From Amycolatopsis nigrescens CSC17Ta-90 (GTDB taxonomy: Bacteria > Actinomycetota > Actinomycetes > Mycobacteriales > Pseudonocardiaceae), in contig NZ_ARVW01000001.1 of the NCBI RefSeq assembly GCF_000384315.1, positions 3,348,157 to 3,412,156 of the forward strand: a DNA stretch of 64,000 bases, written 5' to 3'. Of this stretch, positions 15,281 through 23,711 are shown piece after piece (positions within the stretch are counted from its first letter, which is position 1; every line of letters begins with the position of its first letter). Under the pieces are notes generated by a model. That model had not been told where the DNA came from, did no database searches, and saw only the letters and a list, made by a program, of their open reading frames with translations. Both the position numbers and the translations under genes were made by a program.

Positions 15281-18200
15281 CTACTCCGGACGGTCCCGCT
15301 GGAGCAGGTCGGCCAGCGTCGCCAGCGCAACCTCCGGCCCGAACTGGCGGTTCACCAGCTCCTTGCCCGCTTCGGAGAGCCGCAGCCACAGCTTGTCGTC
15401 GTCGAGCAGGTCGGCGATCCGGTCGGCCAGCTCCCCGGCGGTCTCGCCGAAGAGCACGTCGCGATCGTGCGCCAGGTGCATGCCCTCACCGGCCAACGCG
15501 GTGGCGACCACCGGCACCCCGTGCCCGAGGCTTTCGCCGACCTTGCCCTTGACCCCGGCGCCGAACCGCAGCGGCGCGACCACCACCCTGGCGTCGCCGT
15601 AGCTGGTGGCGAGGTCCGGCACCCAGCCGTGCACGGCCACGCCGTCGCCGGCCAGCCCGAGCACCCGCGGGGTCGGGTGGCTGCCCACGATGTGCGCCAC
15701 CGCGTCCGGATGGCGGCGCCGGACCAGCGGCATGATCTCCTCGGCCAGCCAGACCGCGGCGTCCTGGTTCGGCACGTGGTCGAAGCTGCCCACGAAGAGC
15801 ACCCCGGAACGGCCGTCCGGACAGTTCCGCGCGCTGTCCGCGCTGTGCACGTTGGACAGCACCTCGACCCTGGCCGACGGCAGCAGCTCGTTGAGCAGGT
15901 CCCGCTCGACGTCGGACACGGTGAGCGTGACGTCGGTGGTCCGCACCAGCCCGAGCTCCAGTTCCCGCAGCACCTCGGCCCGTCGCCGCAGCGACGCCTC
16001 CTCCGCGGTGTTCCCGAGCCGGGCGGCCAGCTCGGCCTGCCGGCCCAGCCGCAGGAAGTGCAGGTCCACCGTGTCGTAGGCGGTCACGCAGTCCGGCGCG
16101 TGCTGGCGGATCTGCTCCAGCAGCTGCCAGGCCACCTGCGGCCGGGACAGCAGCGCCAGCTTCAGCGAAGGCCCGGTGTCGCGGATGAACTCCACCTGGC
16201 GAACCGGGTCGGACACCACGGTCACCCCGATGTTGTGCAGCGGGCTGGTGTACTTCTCCGGAATCCCCTGGTTCATCGGGAAGAACACCACCCGCTGGCC
16301 GAGGGAGACCAGCAGTTCGAGCAGCCTTGCCATCCGCACCGAACCGGAGTCAAGGTCGGTCAGCGGCACCTGGTGGTCGGCCACCAGCACGATCCCGCCG
16401 TGATGCCCCTCGGCGGTGCGGTGCCTGGCCAGCCACAGGTTGCCGGGACTCGCTTCAGGCAGGTGCCCGGCGAGTTGCTCGGCCCATTTTTCGGTGAACA
16501 CCGCGCGGTTGAGCTCCTGGTGCCGCTTGACCCCGGAGGACAGGTCGGTGCCGTTGGTGATGCCCTCGTGGTGCACCACCTCGGAGGACGGCTGCACCAT
16601 GGTGCGGTAGCCGGCCGCCCGCACCGCGAACGCCAGGTCGGTGTCCTCGTAGTAGGCCGGCGAGTAGCGCTGGTCGAAGCCGCCGATCCGCTCGAACAGG
16701 TCGCGCCGCACCAGCAGCGCCGCCCCGGAGACGTAGTCCACCTCGCGCAGCGTCCGGTAGTGCGGATCGGCCGCCACCTCGCCGCGGCCGTAGTTCCAGC
16801 CGGTGCCGTCGCGCCAGATGATGCCGCCGCACTCCTGCAGGCTGCCGTCCGGATAGATCAGCTTCGAGCCGACCAGCCCCACGTCCGGCCTGGTTTCCAC
16901 CACGTCGACCAGCGCGTCCAGCCAGCCGGGCCGCACTTCGGTGTCGTTGTTCAGGAACATCACCAGTTCCCCGCGCGCCTGCTCGGCGCCCAGGTTGCAG
17001 GCGCCGACGAAGCCGAGGTTGCGCGGCGCGCGCACCAGCCGGACCCCGGCGCACTGCGCGACCCGGTCCGCCGAATCGTCCGGCGAAGCGTCGTCCACCA
17101 CCACCACCTCGAACGGGGTGGCGGGCAAGTGCACCTCGATCGACTCCAGGCACCGGCGGGTGTAGGCCCAGTTGCCGTAGGTCGGGATCACCACGGTGAC
17201 GATCGGCTGCTCGCTGGTGGTCACCGCGACCGGGCCGGGCACCGCGGCCGCCTCCGGCAGCACGCCCTTCGGCCTGCCGAGCGCGGTTTCGTAGGCGTCG
17301 CGCAGCTTCGAACCGCGCGGCGCGACCCGTTCGACGGTGCTGCGGTAGCGGCCGACCAGCCGCTGCGCCAGCGCGGACCGCTCGGCCTGCAGCTGGGCGT
17401 TCGCGGTGGCCAGCTCGTGCACGGTCTGCCGCAGCTTCGCGGTGTTCTCCCCGGCCCAGGCCAGCCTGGCCGCGTCGTGCTCGGCCTTGGTCCGCAGCTG
17501 GTCCAGCTCGCCGGCGACCCGGCGGTAGGCGCGCTGCGCCTGCTCCACCTCGGCGTCGCGCTCGGCGAACGCGCGGCGGGCGGCGGCGTTCGCGTCCGCC
17601 AGCTCGTCGGCGGTGCGGGCGGCGATGCCCTGGGTCCGGCGGAGCTCGTCCTCCACCTCCCGCACCACCTCGCGCCACCTGCCCGCCTCCACCGCGTGCG
17701 CGTGTTCGGCGGTGTGCGCGACCAGGGTCAGGTCCGGGTCGGCCAGCACCGAGGTGCGCGGCACGTCCAGCGGGCCGTCGGAGGCGACCGCGATCAGGTA
17801 GGTGTGCGGGGCGCCGTCGGTGACCGCCCAGTCGTCCTCGGCGCGGCGGCGCACCGTGTGCAGCTCGGATCCGCCGTCGCCGGAGCCGTCGTGGATGAGC
17901 GAGCCGACCGCGATGTTCTGCCGCAGCAGCACCACATTTGCGAAGCTGGCGCCGAGCAGGTCGCGGAACTCGCGGTCGGTCAGCTCGTGCACGTGGAACG
18001 GGTTCTCGTTGCCGTGGTCGTGCGTGTACACCGCGACGTCCGGGGTGCTGGAGAGGAACACCCCGCCCGGCGCGAGCCGGTTGCGGACCAGCCGCATCAG
18101 GCTGTCCTGGTCCTCGACGTGCTCCACCGCCTCGAAGCAGGTGATCACGTCGAACTCCCGGCCGGCCAGTGCGTCCGGGTCGGTGATGGAGCCGATCTCG

Positions 18201-18469
18201 AAGCTCACGTTATTCAGCGGGTAGCGGCCTCGGGCGTGCTCCACGGTGGTCGGGTCGATCTCCAGCCCGGTCACCTCGGCCGCGTTCGACGCGAGCAGGC
18301 CGCAGCCGTAGCCCTCACCGCTGGCGAGGTCGAGCACGCGCTTGCCCTCGGTGAACCGCAGCGCGAGTGCGTACCGGTGGTAGTGCTCGTAGATGACCTG
18401 GTAGTCGTCGGCCCACGGCACGCACCGCTCGCCCGTCCACTCGATCAGCCGCTCACGCCGGTCTTCCAT
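15281..18469 (-). CDS. Multidomain methyltransferase-GT2-GT4 glycosyltransferase fusion
   Basis: 1062 residues from ATG 18469. Domains in order: class I SAM methyltransferase (about 1-230; VLDLASGEGYG, CFEAVEHVED); a coiled coil rich in Ala/Glu/Arg (about 260-375); a GT2 domain (about 415-650; VTVVIPTYGNW, VVVDDASPDDS, MFLNNDTEVRPGW); and a GT-B domain of GT1/GT4 type (about 720-1062; GVLFVGSFDHVPN, PLRFGAGVKGKVGES). Two transferases plus a methyltransferase in one chain suggest assembly and capping or modification of a surface polysaccharide. The further upstream frame is an artefact of a palindrome at 18513-18556. Neighbours are an acyltransferase and a second methyltransferase. Confidence 0.92.
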   Translation of the reverse strand: MEDRRERLIEWTGERCVPWADDYQVIYEHYHRYALALRFTEGKRVLDLASGEGYGCGLLASNAAEVTGLEIDPTTVEHARGRYPLNNVSFEIGSITDPDALAGREFDVITCFEAVEHVEDQDSLMRLVRNRLAPGGVFLSSTPDVAVYTHDHGNENPFHVHELTDREFRDLLGASFANVVLLRQNIAVGSLIHDGSGDGGSELHTVRRRAEDDWAVTDGAPHTYLIAVASDGPLDVPRTSVLADPDLTLVAHTAEHAHAVEAGRWREVVREVEDELRRTQGIAARTADELADANAAARRAFAERDAEVEQAQRAYRRVAGELDQLRTKAEHDAARLAWAGENTAKLRQTVHELATANAQLQAERSALAQRLVGRYRSTVERVAPRGSKLRDAYETALGRPKGVLPEAAAVPGPVAVTTSEQPIVTVVIPTYGNWAYTRRCLESIEVHLPATPFEVVVVDDASPDDSADRVAQCAGVRLVRAPRNLGFVGACNLGAEQARGELVMFLNNDTEVRPGWLDALVDVVETRPDVGLVGSKLIYPDGSLQECGGIIWRDGTGWNYGRGEVAADPHYRTLREVDYVSGAALLVRRDLFERIGGFDQRYSPAYYEDTDLAFAVRAAGYRTMVQPSSEVVHHEGITNGTDLSSGVKRHQELNRAVFTEKWAEQLAGHLPEASPGNLWLARHRTAEGHHGGIVLVADHQVPLTDLDSGSVRMARLLELLVSLGQRVVFFPMNQGIPEKYTSPLHNIGVTVVSDPVRQVEFIRDTGPSLKLALLSRPQVAWQLLEQIRQHAPDCVTAYDTVDLHFLRLGRQAELAARLGNTAEEASLRRRAEVLRELELGLVRTTDVTLTVSDVERDLLNELLPSARVEVLSNVHSADSARNCPDGRSGVLFVGSFDHVPNQDAAVWLAEEIMPLVRRRHPDAVAHIVGSHPTPRVLGLAGDGVAVHGWVPDLATSYGDARVVVAPLRFGAGVKGKVGESLGHGVPVVATALAGEGMHLAHDRDVLFGETAGELADRIADLLDDDKLWLRLSEAGKELVNRQFGPEVALATLADLLQRDRPE

Positions 18470-18512
18470 GCGACGCAGGTTAGCGGCTCCCGGCATCGAC
18501 GCAGGCCAGCCC

Positions 18513-18556
18513 TCGTGAGTGAAAGATGTTGCCAGGGCAACACTTTTCACTCACGA
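18513..18556. repeat. GTGAGTGAAAAGTGTTGC palindrome, copy 1
   Basis: A 21-bp arm (18513-18533) pairs with 18536-18556 with two mismatches and a 2-nt loop. It lies between the methyltransferase stop (18582) and the glycosyltransferase start (18469), so it may also terminate the upstream gene. Copies 2 and 3 are at 29178 and 38663. Confidence 0.85.
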
Positions 18557-18581
18557 CCGTTGACCTGCGGAAATGGTCGGC

Positions 18582-19994
18582 TCAGAGTTCGCGCAGGTCC
18601 AGTCCGACCAGCAGATAGCTGAGGGTGCGCCGGTCGTCGCCGAGCCCGGCGGTGACCGGGTTGACCGCCCAGTCGGCGGTCAGGCCGAGCCGGACCGCGC
18701 GGCGGGCAGCCAGCTTCACCGGCAGCACCTGCTCGGTCAGCCCGTGCCCGATGTCCGCCGTCGCCACCGGTGTCCCGTCCACGTGCACGGTGACGCGTCC
18801 GGTCTTCGGCATCCAGTCCGGCAGGTAGGTGCGCAGCTCCACGCTCTGCACCTCGGCGGTGGCCAGCACCGGGAACTCCGCGGACGGCCCGGCCCAGTGG
18901 TCGTGCGCGATGCCGTTCATCCGACCGGTCACCACCCCGGCGCCGCGCACCAGCTGGTCGCCGTCCGCGGCACGCGGGTCGAAGGACACCCGGCCCGCCG
19001 GATCGACCACCGAGGTGTCGCGGATGGACCGCTCCGGGGTGCGGTCGCGGTAGGCCCGCAGCGGCTGCGGGGACGGGTGGAACATCGCGGTCAGCCTGGT
19101 CGGGGTGACCACGCCGAGATCAACCAAACTGTCGTCGAGCACGCCGAGCCGCTCGATCAGCGCGCGGTCCCGCGCCTCGGTCAGGTCGAAGTTGTGCCCG
19201 TACACCCGGTCCACGAATGGGTCGATCACGTTGCCGATGCCGAGGAAAAGGCTGGGGTGCAGGTAGTCCATCAGCACCGGCAGCACATCCTGGGCGCGGA
19301 TGCCCTCGAACCCGTCCGTCGCGCAGTCGATGTCGTGGTAGTACTCGTCGACCTCGCCGGTGATCGAGTTGCGGCGCAGCTCGGGCGGCAGGGTGGCCCA
19401 GATCCGCTCCACCACCTCCAGCGCCTCCGGCCAGCGGCGGTGCCCGTTGCGGCCGATCATGTCGTGCACCATCAGCACGCCGCCGGGGTCGAGGCTGTCG
19501 CGGATCTGCCCGTAGAGGTGCTCCAGGTCGAGCACGTGGTGCAGGGCCTGGTAGCCGACCACCACGTCGTGCTCGGCGTCGGCGCGCCAGGTGTTGAAGT
19601 CCGCGAGCACGAGCTCGACCCGGTCGGCGAAGCCCTGCTCCTCGGCCTCGGCCGCCGCGCGGCGCTGCATCTCCGGGTTGAACTCCAGCAGCCGCATCCG
19701 CACGTTGCGCACCCCGGCCTCGGCCAGCGTGCGCAGCCAGCCGAGCTCCTGATCGCCGTTGCCGCTGCCCAGCGAAAGCACCACCACGTCCCGCTGGTGG
19801 CGCCGCGCCCGCTCGCCGATCTGGGCGGTGATCAGCTCGTCGAGGCTGGGCACGGCCAGCTCGTTCAGCTTCGGCAGCACGTGCCGGGCGGACCAGTGGT
19901 GCGCGCTTTCCGGCAGGTTCCCGTGGATGCTCTCCTGCTCGGCGAACGTCTCCCGCTCGCTGGCCAGCCGCTCCTGATAACCAGCGTGGTCCAT
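18582..19994 (-). CDS. SAM-dependent methyltransferase with C-terminal beta domain
   Basis: 470 residues from ATG 19994, preceded by GGGAGGGC. The methyltransferase domain holds motif I VVVLSLGSGNGDQE and later GYQALHHVLDLEHLYGQI and GGVLMVHDMIGRNGH. A C-terminal region of about 130 residues (SVELRTYLPDWMPKTGRVTVHVDG...) looks like a beta-sandwich that could bind sugars or lipids. Position upstream of the GT fusion and divergent from an AlgJ/AlgX-like protein suggests methylation of a surface glycan precursor. The actual substrate cannot be told from sequence. Confidence 0.82.
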   Translation of the reverse strand: MDHAGYQERLASERETFAEQESIHGNLPESAHHWSARHVLPKLNELAVPSLDELITAQIGERARRHQRDVVVLSLGSGNGDQELGWLRTLAEAGVRNVRMRLLEFNPEMQRRAAAEAEEQGFADRVELVLADFNTWRADAEHDVVVGYQALHHVLDLEHLYGQIRDSLDPGGVLMVHDMIGRNGHRRWPEALEVVERIWATLPPELRRNSITGEVDEYYHDIDCATDGFEGIRAQDVLPVLMDYLHPSLFLGIGNVIDPFVDRVYGHNFDLTEARDRALIERLGVLDDSLVDLGVVTPTRLTAMFHPSPQPLRAYRDRTPERSIRDTSVVDPAGRVSFDPRAADGDQLVRGAGVVTGRMNGIAHDHWAGPSAEFPVLATAEVQSVELRTYLPDWMPKTGRVTVHVDGTPVATADIGHGLTEQVLPVKLAARRAVRLGLTADWAVNPVTAGLGDDRRTLSYLLVGLDLREL

Positions 19995-20071
19995 CGCCCG
20001 TGCCCTCCCAGGTAACCGGACTTGCCCGAAGTGCGACGGTCGCGCACCGTCACCGCAGTACGATACGGCGC

Positions 20072-21394
20072 GTGGAGACCGGGTCACTACCGCGCCCGCC
20101 TGCCGAGGGCGGCCTGCCGCCGACCCACGAGGCGTGGCTGCCGAACGAGCACAACCTGTACCGCCCGCGGCACAGTCCCCGGCAGCGCACCGCACTGACC
20201 TGCGCACTGGTCTTCTTCCTCGCGCCGACCCTGGCCTTCGTGCTGGGGGTGCGCCCGGCGGCCTTCGAGAACAGGGCGCTGCACGGTTTCCCGTCGCTCG
20301 GCGACGGCTGGGGCTTCTTCACCGGGCTCAACGGCTGGGGCACCGACCACCTGGCGCTGCGCGAAGCCGCGGTGCACGCCGCGGACGGGATCAGCACCGG
20401 CGTGTTCGGCGACCCGCCCGGCGCGGCCCGCGGCACCCCGCCAGGAGGGCCGGCCGGGATCGGCCCGCAGGGCACCGGCGGCCAGGACCCGACCGCGCCG
20501 AAGATCACGTTTCCCCAGGTGATCCCCGGTAAGGACGGCTGGCTCTACTACGGCGAGGACTTCAACGCCCGGTGCAACCCGGTGATGGACGTGGACCACG
20601 TGGTGCGGGCGCTGCAGAAGCTGCGGGCCGCGGTCGAGTCCTCCGGGCGGCGGTTCGAGGTGATGATCGCGCCGGACAAGTCGACCATGGTCCCCGAGCA
20701 CCTGCCGGACAGCTATCCCGGCAAGGACTGCGCCAAGGCCAGGTCCGCCGAGTTCTGGCAGCGGGTGCCCCGCGAGGCGCCCGCGATCGACCTGCGGACC
20801 GAGGTCACCCAGACCACCCAGCGGGTCGGTCATCAGCTCTACGACCCGAACGACACGCACTGGAACTTCGAGGGCGGGCTGACCATGGCCAAGGTGCTGG
20901 CCGAGCGGCTCGCGCCGGGCAGCACCGCGAGCTGGCAGGTGGCGCCGCTGCCGGGGCTGCGGCCGTGGCCCGCGGACCTGGCCAGGATGCTCGGCCGGAC
21001 CGAAGAACGCCAGCTGCAGGGCTACACGCTCGCGCCGGACGGCACGACCGACCGGGCCCGTTACCTGATCAGTGACTTCATGACACCCATCCGGGTGACG
21101 CATCCGAGCAGCCAGCGGAGCCCCGGCACGATCGGCGGCAAGGTCGGCGTGCTGGCCGACTCGTTCAGCCAGTTCGCCACCCCGTTCCTGACCGCGAGCT
21201 GCCAGGACCTGATGATCGTGCACAACGAGACGATGGCCCAGGCCCCGCCGGACCAGATCGCGGAGCTGCTGGTGGACCGGGACGTGGTCGCCGTCGAGTT
21301 CGTGGAGCGCAGCGTGACCGGCGGGTCGACCCCGATGCTGCGGGATTCGGTCATCGACGCGATCGGCTCGGTACTGGCACGAAACCCGAGGTAG
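20072..21394 (+). CDS. AlgJ/AlgX-like membrane-anchored acyl-transfer protein
   Basis: About 440 residues from GTG 20072. A Pro-rich cytoplasmic start and one membrane helix (about 45-65) lead to an extracytoplasmic SGNH-like domain. ENRALHGFPSLGDGWGFFTGLNGWGTDHLALRE is the usual entry motif, PGKDGWLYYGEDF follows, DPNDTHWNFEGG contains the Asp-x-x-His pair, and VGVLADSFSQF holds the Ser. AlgJ/AlgX proteins O-acetylate alginate with a membrane acyltransferase; here the acyltransferase 3 protein at 14003 and glycosyltransferases nearby suggest acylation of another surface polymer. It is divergent from the methyltransferase. Confidence 0.82.
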   Translation: METGSLPRPPAEGGLPPTHEAWLPNEHNLYRPRHSPRQRTALTCALVFFLAPTLAFVLGVRPAAFENRALHGFPSLGDGWGFFTGLNGWGTDHLALREAAVHAADGISTGVFGDPPGAARGTPPGGPAGIGPQGTGGQDPTAPKITFPQVIPGKDGWLYYGEDFNARCNPVMDVDHVVRALQKLRAAVESSGRRFEVMIAPDKSTMVPEHLPDSYPGKDCAKARSAEFWQRVPREAPAIDLRTEVTQTTQRVGHQLYDPNDTHWNFEGGLTMAKVLAERLAPGSTASWQVAPLPGLRPWPADLARMLGRTEERQLQGYTLAPDGTTDRARYLISDFMTPIRVTHPSSQRSPGTIGGKVGVLADSFSQFATPFLTASCQDLMIVHNETMAQAPPDQIAELLVDRDVVAVEFVERSVTGGSTPMLRDSVIDAIGSVLARNPR

Positions 21395-21406
21395 CTGCCC
21401 CGATCG

Positions 21407-21424
21407 CGGGGGATCCGGCCCCCT
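21407..21424 (+). terminator. Weak G/C hairpin after the AlgJ-like gene
   Basis: CGGGGG at 21407-21412 can pair with CCCCCT at 21419-21424 across ATCCGG. It is 13 bp past the stop codon. Confidence 0.35.
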
Positions 21425-21591
21425 CGGTAACGACTAGGTGGTAGACGAAGGGCGCTGCCGGGCTAGGTGCACAATATGCGAGGTCCGCATCGGGTACGAC
21501 CGCCCGCCGCGGCTGCTTCACCCGACGTCAGAATTGAACACGGACACGGTGCCGGAGATCGTTCGATACCCAACCCGAAGGGGGTGCCGGG

Positions 21592-22851
21592 GTGGCCTGG
21601 CAGGAAGAGTTGCGCAAGCTTGACGAGGAGCTGGCGTCCGGCAAGCTGACCGCGGACGAATACCGAGCCAGGCGCGACCAGGTTCTGTCATCGGCGGTGA
21701 ACCCCGGTGAGCAGCCCCCGGCGCCGGCGCAGGCGACCAGCCAGGCCGGCGAGACCCAGATCATCCAGCCGGTGTCCCCGCCGCAGGGCACCCCGCAGCA
21801 GCAGTCGCCTCAGCAGCAGCCGCCGCAGCAGTTCCAGCCGCAGCAGCAGCCGCCCGGCTCACCGGAGGCCACCCAGGTGGTGTCCGGCCAGGACACCGGC
21901 GCCGAACGGACCCAGGTGGTGCCGTCCTGGCAGACCCGCCCGCCGCAGCACCCGAACTCGCCCCCCGGCGGGTTCCAGCAGCCGCCGGGTCAGCAGTCGC
22001 CGCCGCACGGCTTCCCGCCGCCGCAGGGGCAGCAGCAGCCTGGCCAGGCCTGGAACGCGCCGCAGGAGGATGTCAGCCCGCCTTGGGGTGGCGCGGAGTT
22101 CCCGCCGCTCTCGCCGTCGCGCAGCTCCGACTGGGTGGCGCAGGGCCCGGAGACCTTCGAGACCAAGTCCTCCTCCGGCAGCGGCAAGAAGATCCTGTTC
22201 TCGGTGCTCGGCCTGGTCGTGGTGGCCGGGATCGGGCTGGCGGTCTGGCTGCTGTTCATCAAGGACAGCGGCTCCGACACCCCGCCGCCGAACGCCCAGA
22301 CCTCCAGCCCGCAGCCGCCGCCGGCCTCCAGTGTCAAGCCGCTGCCCGAGCCGCCGCCGGCCAAGGCCGACCCGACCGACAACAGCTCCGCGCTGATCGA
22401 CGCGCCGGGCACGCCGCGCCTCGGCGGCGGCGAGCTGGACATCACCACCCTGCAGAACAACAAGCTGCTGCCGGAGTCGGTGACCTCGGCGCTGGCGCAG
22501 GCCGGGATGACCGACGGGGTGCTCAAGACCAGCACCGACGGGCCGGCCACCATCGGGCTCTACGCGCTGACCGTGTCCGACGAGCAGTCCGCCGTCTCGG
22601 TGGCCCAGGAGTACGCGAACACCCAGCTGGAAGGCGGCATCAAGGCCAACCGGGACCTGTCGCTCAAGGGCGTCCCGGTGTTCAGCGCCGCCAGCGAAAC
22701 CGCGGACAGCGCGTTCCGCGCGGTGTACGTGCTCTACAACCGGGTCATCATCGTGGAGACCTTCGGCAAGGGGAAGGACGCCGTCCAGCAGCAGTTCGAG
22801 ACGGTGCTGAACAACCAGGTCCAGCTCGCGCCGCCGACGCAGCGCACCTGA
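21592..22851 (+). CDS. Membrane-anchored protein with SHOCT-like N-terminus (paralogue of 12854-14017)
   Basis: 419 residues from GTG 21592. The N-terminus WQEELRKLDEELASGKLTA and EYRARRDQVL is SHOCT-like and closely parallels 12854-14017. A long Pro/Gln linker with repeated QQQ and PPQ runs (about 45-185) precedes KKILFSVLG and one membrane helix (about 203-222). The extracytoplasmic domain (about 260-419) has LDITTLQNNKLLPESV and VYVLYNRVIIVETFGKGKDA. Function unknown; a surface-exposed sensor or adaptor is plausible. A 13-bp hairpin at 22863-22898 follows. Confidence 0.82.
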   Translation: MAWQEELRKLDEELASGKLTADEYRARRDQVLSSAVNPGEQPPAPAQATSQAGETQIIQPVSPPQGTPQQQSPQQQPPQQFQPQQQPPGSPEATQVVSGQDTGAERTQVVPSWQTRPPQHPNSPPGGFQQPPGQQSPPHGFPPPQGQQQPGQAWNAPQEDVSPPWGGAEFPPLSPSRSSDWVAQGPETFETKSSSGSGKKILFSVLGLVVVAGIGLAVWLLFIKDSGSDTPPPNAQTSSPQPPPASSVKPLPEPPPAKADPTDNSSALIDAPGTPRLGGGELDITTLQNNKLLPESVTSALAQAGMTDGVLKTSTDGPATIGLYALTVSDEQSAVSVAQEYANTQLEGGIKANRDLSLKGVPVFSAASETADSAFRAVYVLYNRVIIVETFGKGKDAVQQQFETVLNNQVQLAPPTQRT

Positions 22852-22862
22852 TCGACGGCCGG

Positions 22863-22898
22863 CACGGCTGATCCCTCCAACGAGTGGGATCGGCCGTG
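22863..22898 (+). terminator. 13-bp stem terminator
   Basis: CACGGCTGATCCC (22863-22875) pairs with GGGATCGGCCGTG (22886-22898) with one T-G pair and a 10-nt loop, 11 bp after the stop codon. Confidence 0.7.
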
Positions 22899-22961
22899 TC
22901 GCCAACCTCCTCCCACTCCCGCACGTCCTTCCGGCGGAGCATTCGGGGCGAGGAGGTCGCC

Positions 22962-23045
22962 ATGTGGCTGCAGATCACCATCGTCGCGCTGGTCGCCGTG
23001 GTGTTCCTGGTCCGCCTTGCCAGGTCGTTCCGCAAGAGCCCCTAG
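22962..23045 (+). CDS. 27-residue single-helix membrane protein
   Basis: ATG 22962 is preceded by GGCGAGGAGG at 5-6 nt, a strong ribosome-binding site. The product, MWLQITIVALVAVVFLVRL followed by ARSFRKSP, is one membrane helix with a basic C-terminal tail. The stop codon abuts the stop of the convergent NarL-type regulator at 23046. Too short for standard gene callers; the ribosome-binding site and clean amphipathic design support it. Function unknown. Confidence 0.6.
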   Translation: MWLQITIVALVAVVFLVRLARSFRKSP

Positions 23046-23711
23046 CTAGCTGCCGCGGGGGCTGACCAGGCCGGACTCGTAGGCCAGCACCACCAGCTGG
23101 GCGCGGTCCCGTGCCCCGATCTTGGTCATGATCCGGCTGACGTGCGTGCGCGCGGTCGCCGCGGAGATGACCAGCTGCGCGGCGATCTCGTCGTTGGACA
23201 GCCCACCCGCGACCAACGCCAGCACCTCGCGTTCCCGATCGGTGATCTGGCGCAGCGCGCTGGTGTCGATCCGGCGGTTCTCCGGGCGGCCGACGAACTC
23301 GGCGATCAGCCGCCGGGTGACCGTGGGCGCGAGCAGCGACTCCCCCGCGGCCACCACCCGCAGCGCGCGCAGCAGCTCGACCGGCTCGATGTCCTTGAGC
23401 AGGAACCCGCTGGCGCCGGAGCGCAGTGCCTCGTACACGTACTCGTCGGTGTCGAAAGTGGTCAGCACCAACACCTTCACCTCGTGCAGCTCGGGGTGCT
23501 TGGTGATCCTCCTGGTCGCCTCCAGCCCGTCCACGCCGGGCATCCGGATGTCCATCACCACCACATCCGGCTTGTGCCGCTCGGCCAGCTCGACGGCCTG
23601 CGCCCCGTCACTGGCCTCACCGCAGACCTCGAACCCGTCCTCGGTCTCCAGCAGCAGCCGGAAACCGCCCCGGACCAACACCTGGTCGTCGGCGAGTACC
23701 ACCCTGATCAT
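23046..23711 (-). CDS. NarL/FixJ-family response regulator
   Basis: 221 residues. The receiver domain (1-120) has Asp8/Asp9 in LADDQ, the acceptor Asp54 in VVMDIRMPGVDG and Lys in FLLKDIEP. The C-terminal LuxR helix-turn-helix is LRQITDREREVLALVAGGLS through ARTHVSRIMTKIGARDR. Its start overlaps the stop of the upstream kinase by 4 bp, so the two are translationally coupled. The regulon is unknown. Confidence 0.94.
   Translation of the reverse strand: MIRVVLADDQVLVRGGFRLLLETEDGFEVCGEASDGAQAVELAERHKPDVVVMDIRMPGVDGLEATRRITKHPELHEVKVLVLTTFDTDEYVYEALRSGASGFLLKDIEPVELLRALRVVAAGESLLAPTVTRRLIAEFVGRPENRRIDTSALRQITDREREVLALVAGGLSNDEIAAQLVISAATARTHVSRIMTKIGARDRAQLVVLAYESGLVSPRGS

Noticed and set aside
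14270..18622. Open frame of 1450 codons on the plus strand
   Set aside because: It lies antisense to the acyltransferase and the glycosyltransferase fusion and is rich in His, Arg, Gln and Pro, typical of an antisense shadow in high-GC DNA.
21438..21623. Short ORF with CRARCTICE before the SHOCT-like gene
   Set aside because: It overlaps the start of the next gene, has no ribosome-binding site and codon bias does not support it.
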